From Fuscovulum sp. (GTDB taxonomy: Bacteria > Pseudomonadota > Alphaproteobacteria > Rhodobacterales > Rhodobacteraceae), in the NCBI GenBank assembly GCA_035192965.1, contig CP136571.1:3676501-3740500 (forward strand): 64,000 nt of DNA, written 5' to 3'. This document shows, piece by piece, positions 17,400-25,910 of this stretch (position 1 is its first letter; every line of letters starts with the position of its first letter). The notes under the pieces are model-generated. The model was not told the DNA's origin. It did no database searches and saw nothing but the letters and a program-made list of their open reading frames with translations. The position numbers and the translations under genes were made by a program.

Positions 17400-18237
17400 A
17401 GCCGTTCACCCCCGGCGCCACCCATCCCGCAGGCGGGGCCAAAGGCCGGAACACCTCCACCAGCAGCGGATGGCACCGCGCGGCATCCGATGAATGTTCC
17501 GCCGAACAATCCCCGCCCGGACAGGCCGACAAACCGCCGATCAGGTCAATCTCGGCAAAGAATTCCAGATAATCCCCCGGCCGCACCGGGCTTGCCTTCA
17601 TGAAATACTGCCCCGTATCGCGGGTGAACCCCGTGCACATGAACACGTTCAGCACATCATGCACATGCGCCTCTGCCTCGCGCAGCGGCAGGCCCGTCCA
17701 ATCCGCCAAGGCCCGCGTCAGGTTGGAATGGCAGCAATGGTGATACTGCCCGCCCCCGCTCAAAAGGTTGTGGGTATAGGGATCGCAGCGCGTGCCGATC
17801 ACATCATGCACGGCCCCTCCGAACGCGTCGAACCCATACCAATCCAGACTGTCGTCCGTGATGGTCGCCATAGGCCGCAGCGTCGGAAAGGACGACCACA
17901 TCCGATCCCCGGTTGACAGATGCGTCCCATGCAGCGCCCGCGTCTTGCCGGAATAGAACCGCGCGCGCAAATCCCCCTGCGCCCAGAGGTTCAGGTCGCC
18001 CACCTGCGGCCCTTCGATGCTGGTGATGCGAAAGAAATGCCCGGCCGGCACCGCGAAACACCGCGCATCCCGCGCCGGCACCACCACCTCGGCCACCCTC
18101 TCCCATCCCCCCCGCGCCGCGCGGAACGGCGCAAGGTCAGGGCGCGGCAACCCCTCGACCGGATAGCAGATCACCGGGGCAATCCCCTGCCGCGTATCGG
18201 CATCGGCAGGACGGGCATGGTCAGTCACAATCTTCAT
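17377..18237 (-). CDS. DUF1989 / urea carboxylase-associated family protein
   Basis: The 286-aa protein belongs to DUF1989: a core of EVVVPARDARCFAVPAGHFFRI, then GPQVGDLNLWAQGD, ARFYSGKTRALHGTHLSTGDRMWS, and HDVLNVFMCTGF with a Cys/His cluster (QYHHCCHSN, ACPGGDCSAEHS). Members are found with urea carboxylase or aminomethyltransferases and may bind metal; no enzymatic role is proven. The start at 18237 has GAGAGGT upstream. It overlaps chaC and may share a transcript with the 65-aa membrane protein upstream. Confidence 0.85.
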   Translation of the reverse strand: MKIVTDHARPADADTRQGIAPVICYPVEGLPRPDLAPFRAARGGWERVAEVVVPARDARCFAVPAGHFFRITSIEGPQVGDLNLWAQGDLRARFYSGKTRALHGTHLSTGDRMWSSFPTLRPMATITDDSLDWYGFDAFGGAVHDVIGTRCDPYTHNLLSGGGQYHHCCHSNLTRALADWTGLPLREAEAHVHDVLNVFMCTGFTRDTGQYFMKASPVRPGDYLEFFAEIDLIGGLSACPGGDCSAEHSSDAARCHPLLVEVFRPLAPPAGWVAPGVNGYDGSHGV

Positions 18238-18263
18238 CGCGGCACCTCTCTGCGGCCACCCTA

Positions 18264-18461
18264 TCAGCCCGCATCCCGCAGGCAATCACGCGGCGCGCGG
18301 GCCGATGTCACCTGCGCCCCACAGACCGCGCAGCGCCATACCTCCGGCCCCGCCGCCCGATCCAGCCGCCACCGACACGCCCGCGTCAACGTCGACCCGC
18401 GCCGCGAAAGCCACAGCACCACAAAGACACCGATCAGCAGAAGGGGGATCAGGATTGGCAT
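18264..18461 (-). CDS. small membrane protein with a zinc-ribbon-like Cys pattern
   Basis: The 65-aa product has one N-terminal transmembrane helix (PILIPLLLIGVFVVLWL) followed by a cytosolic tail with ACRWRLDR and WRCAVCGAQ, giving a C-x(n)-CxxC pattern and a further Cys near the end. It reads as a membrane-anchored zinc ribbon. The stop lies 26 bases before the DUF1989 start on the same strand. GGGGGTC precedes the ATG closely. The function is unknown. Confidence 0.68.
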   Translation of the reverse strand: MPILIPLLLIGVFVVLWLSRRGSTLTRACRWRLDRAAGPEVWRCAVCGAQVTSARAPRDCLRDAG

Positions 18462-18509
18462 GATGACCCCCGTCTAACACCAAGTCCCCCGCACCAGAAC
18501 CCTGCCCAC

Positions 18510-21500
18510 CTAAAGAAACAGGAAATCCCCCGCGTCCAGATCCCGCACCGCCACCCCCTCCAGCCGGATCAGATGGCCACCCACAGCCACCTCAGCCATC
18601 CGCACCCCGCCGATCGTCACATCCCGCAAGGCCAGCCCTGCCATGCCCGCCACGCCCTGCAACTCCAGCCGGTCCTGCCCCGGCACGAAATCCGTCACCA
18701 GATCGCGCTCCCAGCCGCGAAAGCTGGAAAACACAAACACATCCGCCCCAGACCCACCTGACAGGGTATCGCGCCCGCCCCCCCCGTCCAGCCGATCATT
18801 CCCCGCCTCTCCGGCCAGAAAATCGCCCCCCTCCTGCCCTGCCAGCGTGTCATTCCCCGTCCCGCCATACAGCCCATCCTCCCCCTCTCCCCCGCTCAGC
18901 CGGTCATTTCCCAACTGCCCGAACATTGTGTCCGTCCCGGCCCCGCCAAACAGCAGGTCATTCCCCGCCCCCCCCGCCAGCCGGTCATTGCCCGCCTCGC
19001 CAAGGACCGAGTCATTGCCCAACCGTGCCCGGATCACCTCATCCCCGGCCCCGGCAAGGATCGTGTCATCCCCGGCCCCGTCATTGAACACATCAACCCC
19101 ATCGCCCCCCTCCAGCCAGTCATCCCCAAGGCTTCCGATCAGCCGATCCGCACCGTCCCCGCCGAACAGCCGGTCATTCCCGGCCTGCCCGAACAGCGCG
19201 TCTTCCCCGGCCCCGCCGAACAACAGGTCATCCCCCAGACTGCCCGCGATGAAATCATTCCCCGCCTCCCCAAGGATCGAGTCATCGCCCGCCCCCGCCC
19301 GGATCACCTCATTCCCCGCCCCGGCAAGGATCGTGTCATTGCCCGCGCCGTCGACGAACACATCCTCCCCCTCACCCCCCTCCAGCCAGTCATCCCCCTC
19401 GCCACCGTCCAGCCGGTCCACCCCATCCCCGCCGATCAGCCGGTCATCGCCCGCCTCGCCAAACAGGCTGTCACTCCCCAGCCCGCCGAACAGCAGATCA
19501 TCCCCCAAACCGCCCGCCAGATCGTCATTGCCCGCCTCACCCAGAACCGAGTCATCGCCCAGCCCCGCCCGGATCACCTCATTCCCAGCCCCGGCAAGGA
19601 TCGTATCATTGCCCGCGCCGTCGACGAAGACATCCTCCCCCTCACCCCCCTCCAGCCAGTCATCCCCCTCGCCACCGTCCAGCCGGTCCACCCCATCCCC
19701 GCCGACCAGCCGGTCATTGCCCGCCTCGCCAAACAGGCTGTCATTGCCCGCGCCGCCTTCCAGCCTGTCGTCCCCGCTTCCGCCCCACAGCGCATCCTCG
19801 CCCAGTCCACCCAGAATCTGGTCATGCCCGGCCCCACCCCGGGCGGTGTCATGGCCACCCCCAGCCTCGATTGCATCCGCGCCATCGCCACCCTCCAGAA
19901 CCTCGGCGTCATCGCCACCGATCAGCCGGTCATCGCCCGCCCCCCCATCCAGCGTATTGGCCCCCGCGCCGCCCAGCACCGTGTCATCCCCATCCTCGCC
20001 GAACAGCGCGTCCCGCCCCTCGGCCCCGACAAGGCTGTCATTCCCGGCCCCGCCGAACAGGCGGTTGTCGCCGCTATCCCCGGACAGACTGTCCGCGCCT
20101 TCCCCGCCAGACAGCAGATCATCACCATTGCCCCCGATCAGGGCGTCATTCCCCGCCCCGCCCAGCAGCGTATCCGCGCCGCCCCGGCCGTTCAGCGTGT
20201 CATTCCCGCCTCCCCCTTCCAGCCGGTCCGCCCCGGCGCGACCGGACAGGTTCACACCCGTGCCCACCGGATCGGGCGGCGGGTCAGGGTCCGGCGGGTC
20301 CGGGTCCGGTGGCTCCTCGATCACCGGCGCCGGATCGAACAGCACCCGCCCGTTGCGCCCGAATTCCAGCGCCATCACCTCTGCCACCGTCAGGGGGCGG
20401 CCCGATGCCGTGCGGATCTCCAACTCTTCGCCCGCAAAGCGCAATACCGCCCCCGTCGCGGTCACCGTCACCGCCAACTGCCCCGCATGGCGAAAGAACG
20501 GCCATCCTGTCAGGTCGATCCGGTCCAGAGCAGGGTCGAAATCGGTGATCACGTCGCGCAGACCATCGGCGCGCATCACGAACAGATCGCCCCCTGCCCC
20601 CCCGGTCAGCACATCCACCCCCGCCCCGTCCAGGATCAGGTCACGCCCTGCGGCCCCCACCCGGCCCGGAACGCCCAACCCTGCCAGCGGCAGCGAAAGC
20701 TGCGTCACCCCCGCCTCCGCCCCCGACAGCACCATCACCTGCAAACTGTCGCCCACCACCACACCGCGCAGCGCGCTGATATTGGCCAGCCCCAGATCGG
20801 CCCGGTCGGCAAGGCTCGTCAGATGCACCAGCCGCCCCCCCGGCGTCAGGGCAAACAGCGTCAGCCCCTCATCCGCCCCGGCCGCCAGCACAAAGACCCA
20901 ATCGCCCCGCACCACCACATCCAGCGCCGTGACACCCTGAAACCGCGTGCCCAATTCATCAAACACATGATCCACCGGCACCAGCGCCCCGCCCGCGCCG
21001 ACACGAAACACCGTCAGGCTTGATGACCCGGCCGCCGCCGCGACCAGCCATGTCGCGCCAAAAGCCTCGACCGTCTGCAACGCGGTGATCCCCTGCATCG
21101 GCACGCCCTGCGCCTGCCCTGTCACCGCCCCCCGCGTCAGCGCACCCGTTGCCCCGACGATCAGCGTGGTGATGCCGTGTTCCACCCCCGATCCGGCAAA
21201 GACATAGCTCACACCCCCCACCTGCGCCCGCGCCAGCGCCACCACCCCGGCGAGCGCGAAGGCCCCCGCATCCGCCGCCACCGAAACCGGCGTCAGCGCG
21301 CCGCCCGCCCCGATGCGAAAACTTTCCACCCCGCTTCCGCTGTGCCGCGCGGCCAGCAGATAGGACTGCCCCGCCACCTCCACCGCGATCATCTCCACCG
21401 CCTGCGCTTGCATCGGTGCGCCCGGTTGCAGAAAGGCGGTCATCCCCCCCGCCCCTTGCGCCGTGGTGATCATGTCCACCGGCAGGCTGCCCGCCACGCC

Positions 21501-21716
21501 CCCCACGCTAACCCCCACCCGCGCATTGCCCTGCACCGCAAAGGACTGCACCACCGGCCCCGCCTCGCCCAGCCCAAGCAGCACGGTTTCATTCAGCACC
21601 GGATTGAACAGCCGGACCGTGGGAACAGTCCCCGGCTGCACCACTATCTCGCCATGCGTCCAAGGCTGCGCAAATCGCGCGCCAAGGGTCACCCCGACCC
21701 TCAGAAATTCAAACAC
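18510..21716 (-). CDS. large RTX calcium-binding protein with N-terminal propeller-like region
   Basis: The 1068-aa protein is probably exported by a type I system, since there is no Sec signal. The first 350 residues hold repeating strands such as VEMIAVEVAGQSYLLAA and ALDVVVRGDWVFVLAAG, suggesting a beta-propeller. An RTX-like module (GGAGGDLFVM, VITDFDPALDRIDL) and a Pro/Asp linker (residues 466-484) follow. Then come dozens of GGxGxDxLx nonapeptides (about 490-985) and a C-terminal secretion region ending DAGDFLFL. Three 90-residue blocks (270 bp each) are tandem duplicates. The GTG at 21716, with GAGGG upstream, is preferred to the open frame from 21773, which would translate the 14-bp repeats. 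The substrate or ligand is unknown. Confidence 0.88.
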   Translation of the reverse strand: MFEFLRVGVTLGARFAQPWTHGEIVVQPGTVPTVRLFNPVLNETVLLGLGEAGPVVQSFAVQGNARVGVSVGGVAGSLPVDMITTAQGAGGMTAFLQPGAPMQAQAVEMIAVEVAGQSYLLAARHSGSGVESFRIGAGGALTPVSVAADAGAFALAGVVALARAQVGGVSYVFAGSGVEHGITTLIVGATGALTRGAVTGQAQGVPMQGITALQTVEAFGATWLVAAAAGSSSLTVFRVGAGGALVPVDHVFDELGTRFQGVTALDVVVRGDWVFVLAAGADEGLTLFALTPGGRLVHLTSLADRADLGLANISALRGVVVGDSLQVMVLSGAEAGVTQLSLPLAGLGVPGRVGAAGRDLILDGAGVDVLTGGAGGDLFVMRADGLRDVITDFDPALDRIDLTGWPFFRHAGQLAVTVTATGAVLRFAGEELEIRTASGRPLTVAEVMALEFGRNGRVLFDPAPVIEEPPDPDPPDPDPPPDPVGTGVNLSGRAGADRLEGGGGNDTLNGRGGADTLLGGAGNDALIGGNGDDLLSGGEGADSLSGDSGDNRLFGGAGNDSLVGAEGRDALFGEDGDDTVLGGAGANTLDGGAGDDRLIGGDDAEVLEGGDGADAIEAGGGHDTARGGAGHDQILGGLGEDALWGGSGDDRLEGGAGNDSLFGEAGNDRLVGGDGVDRLDGGEGDDWLEGGEGEDVFVDGAGNDTILAGAGNEVIRAGLGDDSVLGEAGNDDLAGGLGDDLLFGGLGSDSLFGEAGDDRLIGGDGVDRLDGGEGDDWLEGGEGEDVFVDGAGNDTILAGAGNEVIRAGAGDDSILGEAGNDFIAGSLGDDLLFGGAGEDALFGQAGNDRLFGGDGADRLIGSLGDDWLEGGDGVDVFNDGAGDDTILAGAGDEVIRARLGNDSVLGEAGNDRLAGGAGNDLLFGGAGTDTMFGQLGNDRLSGGEGEDGLYGGTGNDTLAGQEGGDFLAGEAGNDRLDGGGGRDTLSGGSGADVFVFSSFRGWERDLVTDFVPGQDRLELQGVAGMAGLALRDVTIGGVRMAEVAVGGHLIRLEGVAVRDLDAGDFLFL
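18990..19800 (-). repeat. 270-bp tandem repeat inside the RTX gene, three copies
   Basis: The string GGCAAGGATCGTGTCAT (or with one change) recurs at about 19053, 19323 and 19593, exactly 270 bases apart, and flanking sequence repeats with it. Copies two and three are nearly identical over more than 150 bases, while copy one is more diverged. Each unit encodes about 90 residues including WLEGG-GxDVFxDGAGxDTILAGAG. The boundaries given are approximate. Confidence 0.75.
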
Positions 21717-21732
21717 GACACCCTCACCCACA

Positions 21733-21788
21733 CCCGAAGGCCCAAACCCGAAGGCCCACACCCGAAAGCCCACACCCGAAAGCCTAGG
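21733..21788. repeat. four 14-bp tandem repeats upstream of the RTX gene
   Basis: Units CCCGAAGGCCCAAA, CCCGAAGGCCCACA, CCCGAAAGCCCACA and CCCGAAAGCCTAGG lie head to tail at 21733, 21747, 21761 and 21775. They begin 16 bases before the RTX GTG start. They may be a variable tract affecting expression, or a set of binding sites. Confidence 0.75.
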
Positions 21789-21871
21789 TCAGACTGGCGC
21801 TGTCACGGTTAGGAATGCCTTAGGGAATGCGGGCAAATCCAAGGCCTTCCCCCCGGATTTTAGCGATCTGT

Positions 21872-22789
21872 TCACACAGTCGTCTCGGCCTCGGCGGGTG
21901 TGACCGGGCGGCGTTTGATCATCGCCTCGCGCCAGGTGATATAGCTGATCGCCCCGATGATGACCGCCCCTCCCAGCAGGACGAACAGATCCACCCCCTC
22001 GCCGAACACCAGCGCGCCCAGCAATGTGGCCCAGATCAGTTGCAGAAACGTCACCGGCTGCGTCACCGCCAGCGGCGCAGCCCGGAAGGCCCGCGTCATC
22101 GCGTAATGCCCCCCTGTCGCGAACCCCGCCACCAGCCCCAACCACGCCAATTGCGTCAGGCTCATCGGCACCCAGACCCAGATCGCCAGCGGCAACAGCC
22201 CCACCGTCACGCTCACCGACAGGATGCCCACGATGGCCCCAGCCGAAACCTGCTGGCTCAAACGCTTGGCAAACAGATAGGACACCGCAAAGAAACAGGC
22301 CGCGCCCAGCTGCGCGAAATGCCCATCCGTCACCTCGCGCAGTCCGGGGCGGATCACGATCAGCGCGCCCACCAGCGCCACCCCCACCGCCACGATCCGC
22401 CGCAGCGCCAGCGCCTCGCCAAAGAACAGCGCCGCGCCCAACGTCACCAGAACCGGGTTCAGATAGCCAATCGCCGTCACCTCGGCCACCGGGATGCGCG
22501 CCATGGCGTGAAACCACAGCACCACCGCCGCCGTATGCGCCAACCCGCGCCAGCCAAACAGCCGCAGCGTGCCGGGCGGAAATCCCGCCCGCATCAGCGG
22601 CCCCAGCGTCGGCAGCAGAAACACCACGCCCCAACCAAAGCGGACAAAGGCCGATTGCGCGGCGGGCAGGTCCGTCCCCAAATGGCGCACGATCCCGGTC
22701 ACCGCCACGAAACACAGCCCCGTCAGCAGCATCCACAACGCCCCTTCCACGGGGCGGCCCAGATCGGTGACGGGGGGTTTGGCACTCAT
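21872..22789 (-). CDS. EamA/DMT family transporter
   Basis: This 305-aa inner-membrane protein has ten predicted transmembrane segments in two EamA halves, with the paired motifs RFGWGVVFLLP, GYLNPVLVTLGAALFFGEAL and QPVTFLQLIWATLLGALVFGE. DMT carriers export amino acids, metabolites or nucleosides; the substrate is not readable. The ATG at 22789 is chosen over a GTG at 22831 because neither has a strong ribosome site and homologues begin near here. It lies 55 bases after the LysE-type exporter gene on the same strand. Confidence 0.88.
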   Translation of the reverse strand: MSAKPPVTDLGRPVEGALWMLLTGLCFVAVTGIVRHLGTDLPAAQSAFVRFGWGVVFLLPTLGPLMRAGFPPGTLRLFGWRGLAHTAAVVLWFHAMARIPVAEVTAIGYLNPVLVTLGAALFFGEALALRRIVAVGVALVGALIVIRPGLREVTDGHFAQLGAACFFAVSYLFAKRLSQQVSAGAIVGILSVSVTVGLLPLAIWVWVPMSLTQLAWLGLVAGFATGGHYAMTRAFRAAPLAVTQPVTFLQLIWATLLGALVFGEGVDLFVLLGGAVIIGAISYITWREAMIKRRPVTPAEAETTV

Positions 22790-22844
22790 GGCGGCGACAA
22801 AACCCGATCCCCACGCCGCCCGCAAGGCCACAAGCGCCGCAGGC

Positions 22845-23450
22845 TCAGGCCGTCAGCGCCAGCTTGGCCGCAATCGCCCACATCGTGCAGCCCACCACCA
22901 CCTCCAGCACCACCCAGGCACGCGGCTTGGCAAACACCGGCCCCAGCAACCGCGCCCCAAAGCCAAGCGCGCTGAAGAACACGAAAGACCCCGTCGCCGC
23001 GCCTGTTCCAAAAGCCACGCCATGCGGCGCATATTGCGTGCTGATCGACCCCAGCAGCACCACCGTATCCAGATAGACATGCGGATTGGCCCAGGTCAGC
23101 ACCAGGCACGTCGCCAGCACCTTGCCCAACGGCGCGGCCCCACCCGGCGCGGGCATCAACGCCTCACCCCCGGCCCAGGCCGCGCGAAACCGCAGCGCGC
23201 CATAGACCACCAGAAAGGCCACACCCCCCCACAGCATCACATCCGCCAGCCACGGCACTGCCCCCGACACCAGCGCAAAGCCCCCGACCCCCGCCGCGAT
23301 CAGCACCGCATCCGACAGCGCACAGGTCACCACCACCGCCAGCACATGCTCGCGCCGGATCCCCTGCCGCAGCACAAAGGCGTTCTGCGCCCCTATGGCC
23401 GCGATCAGGCTGATCGCCACCACAAACCCCGCCCCGGCCGCCTCAAGCAT
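22845..23450 (-). CDS. LysE/ArgO-type amino-acid exporter
   Basis: The 201-aa membrane protein starts MLEAAGAGFVVAISLIAAIGAQNAFVLRQG, the LysE/ArgO signature (GxQNxFVLxQG), and has TWANPHVYLDTVVLLG in the middle, with about six transmembrane segments. LysE/ArgO exports lysine and arginine and is typically activated by a divergent LysR-type regulator (LysG/ArgP), exactly the arrangement here with an ACT-domain gene between. The ATG at 23450 overlaps the end of that gene by 8 bases. An upstream open frame adds residues without homology. Confidence 0.92.
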   Translation of the reverse strand: MLEAAGAGFVVAISLIAAIGAQNAFVLRQGIRREHVLAVVVTCALSDAVLIAAGVGGFALVSGAVPWLADVMLWGGVAFLVVYGALRFRAAWAGGEALMPAPGGAAPLGKVLATCLVLTWANPHVYLDTVVLLGSISTQYAPHGVAFGTGAATGSFVFFSALGFGARLLGPVFAKPRAWVVLEVVVGCTMWAIAAKLALTA

Positions 23451-23826
23451 GGGCCAGCGCCTCCAGCGCCCGCAGCGCATCGCCCCGGCGATCCCATGGC
23501 ACGAAAAGATGGTCATGGTGCAGCCCGGCAATCACGTTGCAGCTGATCCCTTCACGCGCCAGCGCGGCGGACAAGGCCGCCGTCAAACCCACCGCCGCAA
23601 GGTCACTGTGGATCGTCAGGCTGATCCGCCCCCAAGGCTCCGACGCCAGCCCCACCCCGGCCAGAACTTCCAGCGGGGCCACCACCGTCAGCCCCTCCAC
23701 CTCGGCCACCGAGGCAAAGGGCGCAAAGGGCAAGGCCCCACCCGGCCACAGCGCAAAGCCATAGGCCGCCGAATGCAGCTCCGGCTCCATCCCGCGCAGC
23801 AACCGCCCGATATCCCGTTCGCCCAT
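23443..23826 (-). CDS. ACT-domain amino-acid-binding protein
   Basis: The 127-aa product is ACT-like: a first domain with LWPGGALPFAPFASVAEVEGLTVVAP, then WGRISLTIHSDLAAVGLTAALSAALAREGISCNVIAGLHHDHLFVPW, typical of the CASTOR/ACT_7-like two-domain fold. These bind amino acids and often act as sensors or accessory factors for transport or biosynthesis. It is the first gene of the lysE unit and overlaps lysE by 8 bases, so it may sense the exported amino acid; that is inference. GAGGAGAGG precedes the ATG at 23826. Confidence 0.85.
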   Translation of the reverse strand: MGERDIGRLLRGMEPELHSAAYGFALWPGGALPFAPFASVAEVEGLTVVAPLEVLAGVGLASEPWGRISLTIHSDLAAVGLTAALSAALAREGISCNVIAGLHHDHLFVPWDRRGDALRALEALAHA

Positions 23827-23902
23827 GGCACAGTCCCTCTCCTCGTTCCCCCTTGACCTACCGCCCCCACCCGTCACAATCCAATTAAAGAACCTGCCCC
23901 AA

Positions 23903-23919
23903 CATTAGAAACTCTAATG
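23903..23919. promoter_or_regulatory. inverted repeat overlapping the argP start codon
   Basis: CATTAGA-AAC-TCTAATG is a 7-bp-arm inverted repeat whose last three bases are the ATG of the LysR regulator gene. It lies between divergent argP and the ACT-lysE unit, where such regulators bind. Binding here would be expected to repress its own gene. Evidence is symmetry and position. Confidence 0.6.
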
Positions 23920-24804
23920 CTCGATCCCGCCCAGCTTTCCGCCCTCGCCGCCGTTCACCGACGCGGCTCCTTTGACCTTGCCGCTGCCGAACTGCACGTC
24001 ACCCCTTCGGCCATTTCCCAACGGCTCAAGGCGCTGGAGGAACGGATCGGCACCCTCCTTATCCGGCGCGGCACGCCCTGCACCGCCACCGCCACTGGCC
24101 TGCGCCTGATCCGCCACCATGATGAAGTGGTGCTGTTGGAACAGGCCCTCGCCGCCGAACTTCCCGGCACCACCCCCGGCCCGGCCACCCTGCGCATCGC
24201 GGTCAATGCCGACAGCCTCGCCACCTGGGTCATCCCCGCGCTGGCCGCGACCGAAGGCTTTCTTTACGACATCGTCATCGACGATCAGGATGTCTCGCAA
24301 GACTGGCTCCGCCGGGGTGAGGTTGCCGCCGCCGTCACCGCCCATCCCGGCCCGCTGCAGGGCTGCGACACCCTTCCCTTGGGCCGCCTGCGCTATCGCG
24401 CCACCGCCTCACCTGCCTATATCGAACGCTGGATGCCCGATGGCGCCAGCGCGCTGGCACTATCCCGCGCCCCCGCCTTGACCTTTTCCGACAAGGACCG
24501 CCTGCAACACCTCTGGGTCGATCAGCGCACCAGCGGACAAGCCAGCCGCGCAGGCTTTCCCGGCCACCGCCTCGCCTCGTCTCAGGGGTTTGTGGATGCC
24601 TGCCTTGCGGGCCTTGGCTGGGGGCTGAACCCCGAACCGCTCGTCGCGGTCCATCTTGCCAGCGGCAGGCTCGTCGACCTCGCCCCGGATCAGCCGCTTG
24701 ATACCGCCTTGCACTGGCAATTTGCCCGCCTCACCGCGCCCGCGCTTGCCCCGCTCACCCGCGCCATGCAGCAAGCCGCGCGCGGCGTCCTGCTTCAGCC
24801 CTGA
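23917..24804 (+). CDS. argP: LysR-type regulator, ArgP/LysG family
   Basis: The 295-aa protein has an N-terminal LysR winged helix (QLSALAAVHRRGSFDLAAAELHVTPSAISQRLKALEERIGT) and a two-lobe effector domain (NADSLATWVIPAL, GWGLNPEPLV). The conserved NADSxATWxxPAL segment is characteristic of ArgP/LysG, which activate a divergent lysine/arginine exporter in response to the amino acid. Divergence from the ACT-lysE unit supports that role. Its end overlaps the convergent membrane-protein gene by 10 bases. Confidence 0.92.
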   Translation: MLDPAQLSALAAVHRRGSFDLAAAELHVTPSAISQRLKALEERIGTLLIRRGTPCTATATGLRLIRHHDEVVLLEQALAAELPGTTPGPATLRIAVNADSLATWVIPALAATEGFLYDIVIDDQDVSQDWLRRGEVAAAVTAHPGPLQGCDTLPLGRLRYRATASPAYIERWMPDGASALALSRAPALTFSDKDRLQHLWVDQRTSGQASRAGFPGHRLASSQGFVDACLAGLGWGLNPEPLVAVHLASGRLVDLAPDQPLDTALHWQFARLTAPALAPLTRAMQQAARGVLLQP

Positions 24805-25364
24805 CGCAGCACCCGGAACAACGCCATCGCGCCCAGCAGCACCAGCATCAGCCCGCCAATATCCGCCGCCGTCACGGTCACATAGGTCGCCATCCGCTCG
24901 CCCACGGAAAACCCATCACAGCACGGCCCCGCCATCACGCGCGGCACATTGCCGATCAGCGCGGCCACCAACCCCACCGCCATCAGCACGCGCCAGTTCG
25001 CCGCCCGCCCCTCGCCCCGCGCATCCAGCCCGGCCTTGCGAAACAGGTCAAAGCTCACTGGAACCGCCGCAACCTTGACCGCTAGGATCGTCAGCAACGC
25101 CCAGGACAGGCTCGACACGCCAAGAATCGCCCCCACCGCCAACACCGCCGCAGGCAGCATCAACGGCACCGCCATCCAGCCATAAACCCAGGTCAGCAAC
25201 ACCATCGCCCCAAAGGGCACGAACACAGCATGAAGCTGGCTGGTCACATGCGGCAAAACCACTTCCCGCAGGCCCTGCACCCCCTCGCCCAGCGCAAAGG
25301 CCAGCAGGATCAGCGCGGATACCAGGGAAAAATGCACAGCGGTGAACCGCATCGCGTTTCGCAT
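24795..25364 (-). CDS. hypothetical integral membrane protein
   Basis: The 189-aa product is almost wholly hydrophobic, with five or six transmembrane helices (e.g. FSLVSALILLAFALGEG, AVFVPFGAMVLLTWVYGW, LPAAVLAVGAILG, LMLVLLGAMALF). A soluble loop carries VMAGPCCDGFSVGERMATY with a Cys pair. No family is recognised. GAGGGGATGTG lies just before the ATG at 25364, favouring it over an upstream start at 25466. Confidence 0.7.
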   Translation of the reverse strand: MRNAMRFTAVHFSLVSALILLAFALGEGVQGLREVVLPHVTSQLHAVFVPFGAMVLLTWVYGWMAVPLMLPAAVLAVGAILGVSSLSWALLTILAVKVAAVPVSFDLFRKAGLDARGEGRAANWRVLMAVGLVAALIGNVPRVMAGPCCDGFSVGERMATYVTVTAADIGGLMLVLLGAMALFRVLRQG

Positions 25365-25404
25365 CACATCCCCTCTCTTTCGCAGCCGCAGATCATCCCC
25401 GCCC

Positions 25405-25734
25405 TCAGGTCCGGGGCTCCACTGCCAGCACGTAATGCCCTGCCCGCGTATCGGGCGCGTGGGCAATCATCCCCCGCTGGACAAGGCTCTTCAGCGCCCT
25501 GTGATAGGTGGCCTGAGGAATGCTCGCCGCAAGCGGATGGTTCCGGATCGCATCGGATCGCGCCGCTTTCGGCGACCCGGTGCAAACCTCATTGATCGCA
25601 TAAAGAACATCCCGCTCGTTCGGAGACAGGTCGACCAGCCCAAGGGTCGTTTCCATCTCGAACAGCAAGGCCCTCAACTGTGCAACGCTTTTGATATTCA
25701 CAACGCGAACTTCCCGACGTTCCCCAACCCACAT
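25405..25734 (-). CDS. winged-helix (MarR-like) DNA-binding protein
   Basis: This 109-aa product fits a winged helix: LSPNERDVLYAINEV, then IPQATYHRALKSLVQRGMIAHAPDTRAGHYVL, with a recognition helix and beta wing. It is shorter than MarR proteins and lacks a recognised effector domain. The ATG at 25734 has a weak ribosome site; a GTG at VNIKSV is an alternative. It precedes the membrane-protein gene on the same strand by 40 bases, so the two may be linked. Confidence 0.7.
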   Translation of the reverse strand: MWVGERREVRVVNIKSVAQLRALLFEMETTLGLVDLSPNERDVLYAINEVCTGSPKAARSDAIRNHPLAASIPQATYHRALKSLVQRGMIAHAPDTRAGHYVLAVEPRT

Positions 25735-25910
25735 TTAACTTACGCTAGGAAAAGCTGCGCAGGCAACGGTCACCCGCATCTTTGACATAAATTAACAATT
25801 TGTGCCCAAAGCCCCGTTCTTTCTCTTGACAGCACGGCCCGAAGTAACAACTTTGGCGTGTATTGGCCGGTGAGATAACGTTTTTTTGGTTCCTTGGTTC
25901 CGACCGGCCC

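Noticed and set aside
18990..19800. Repeats mistaken for a CRISPR array
   Set aside because: Units are coding, 270 bp long, without unique spacers, and no cas genes are present.
18643..20940. 765-codon open frame opposite the RTX gene
   Set aside because: It is Ser/Pro monotony produced by the antisense of GGxGxD repeats, with no start signal; the minus-strand RTX protein is coherent.
25782..25831. Two TTGACA strings upstream of the receiver-like gene as promoters
   Set aside because: No acceptable -10 element lies at the right distance from either; not reported as promoters.
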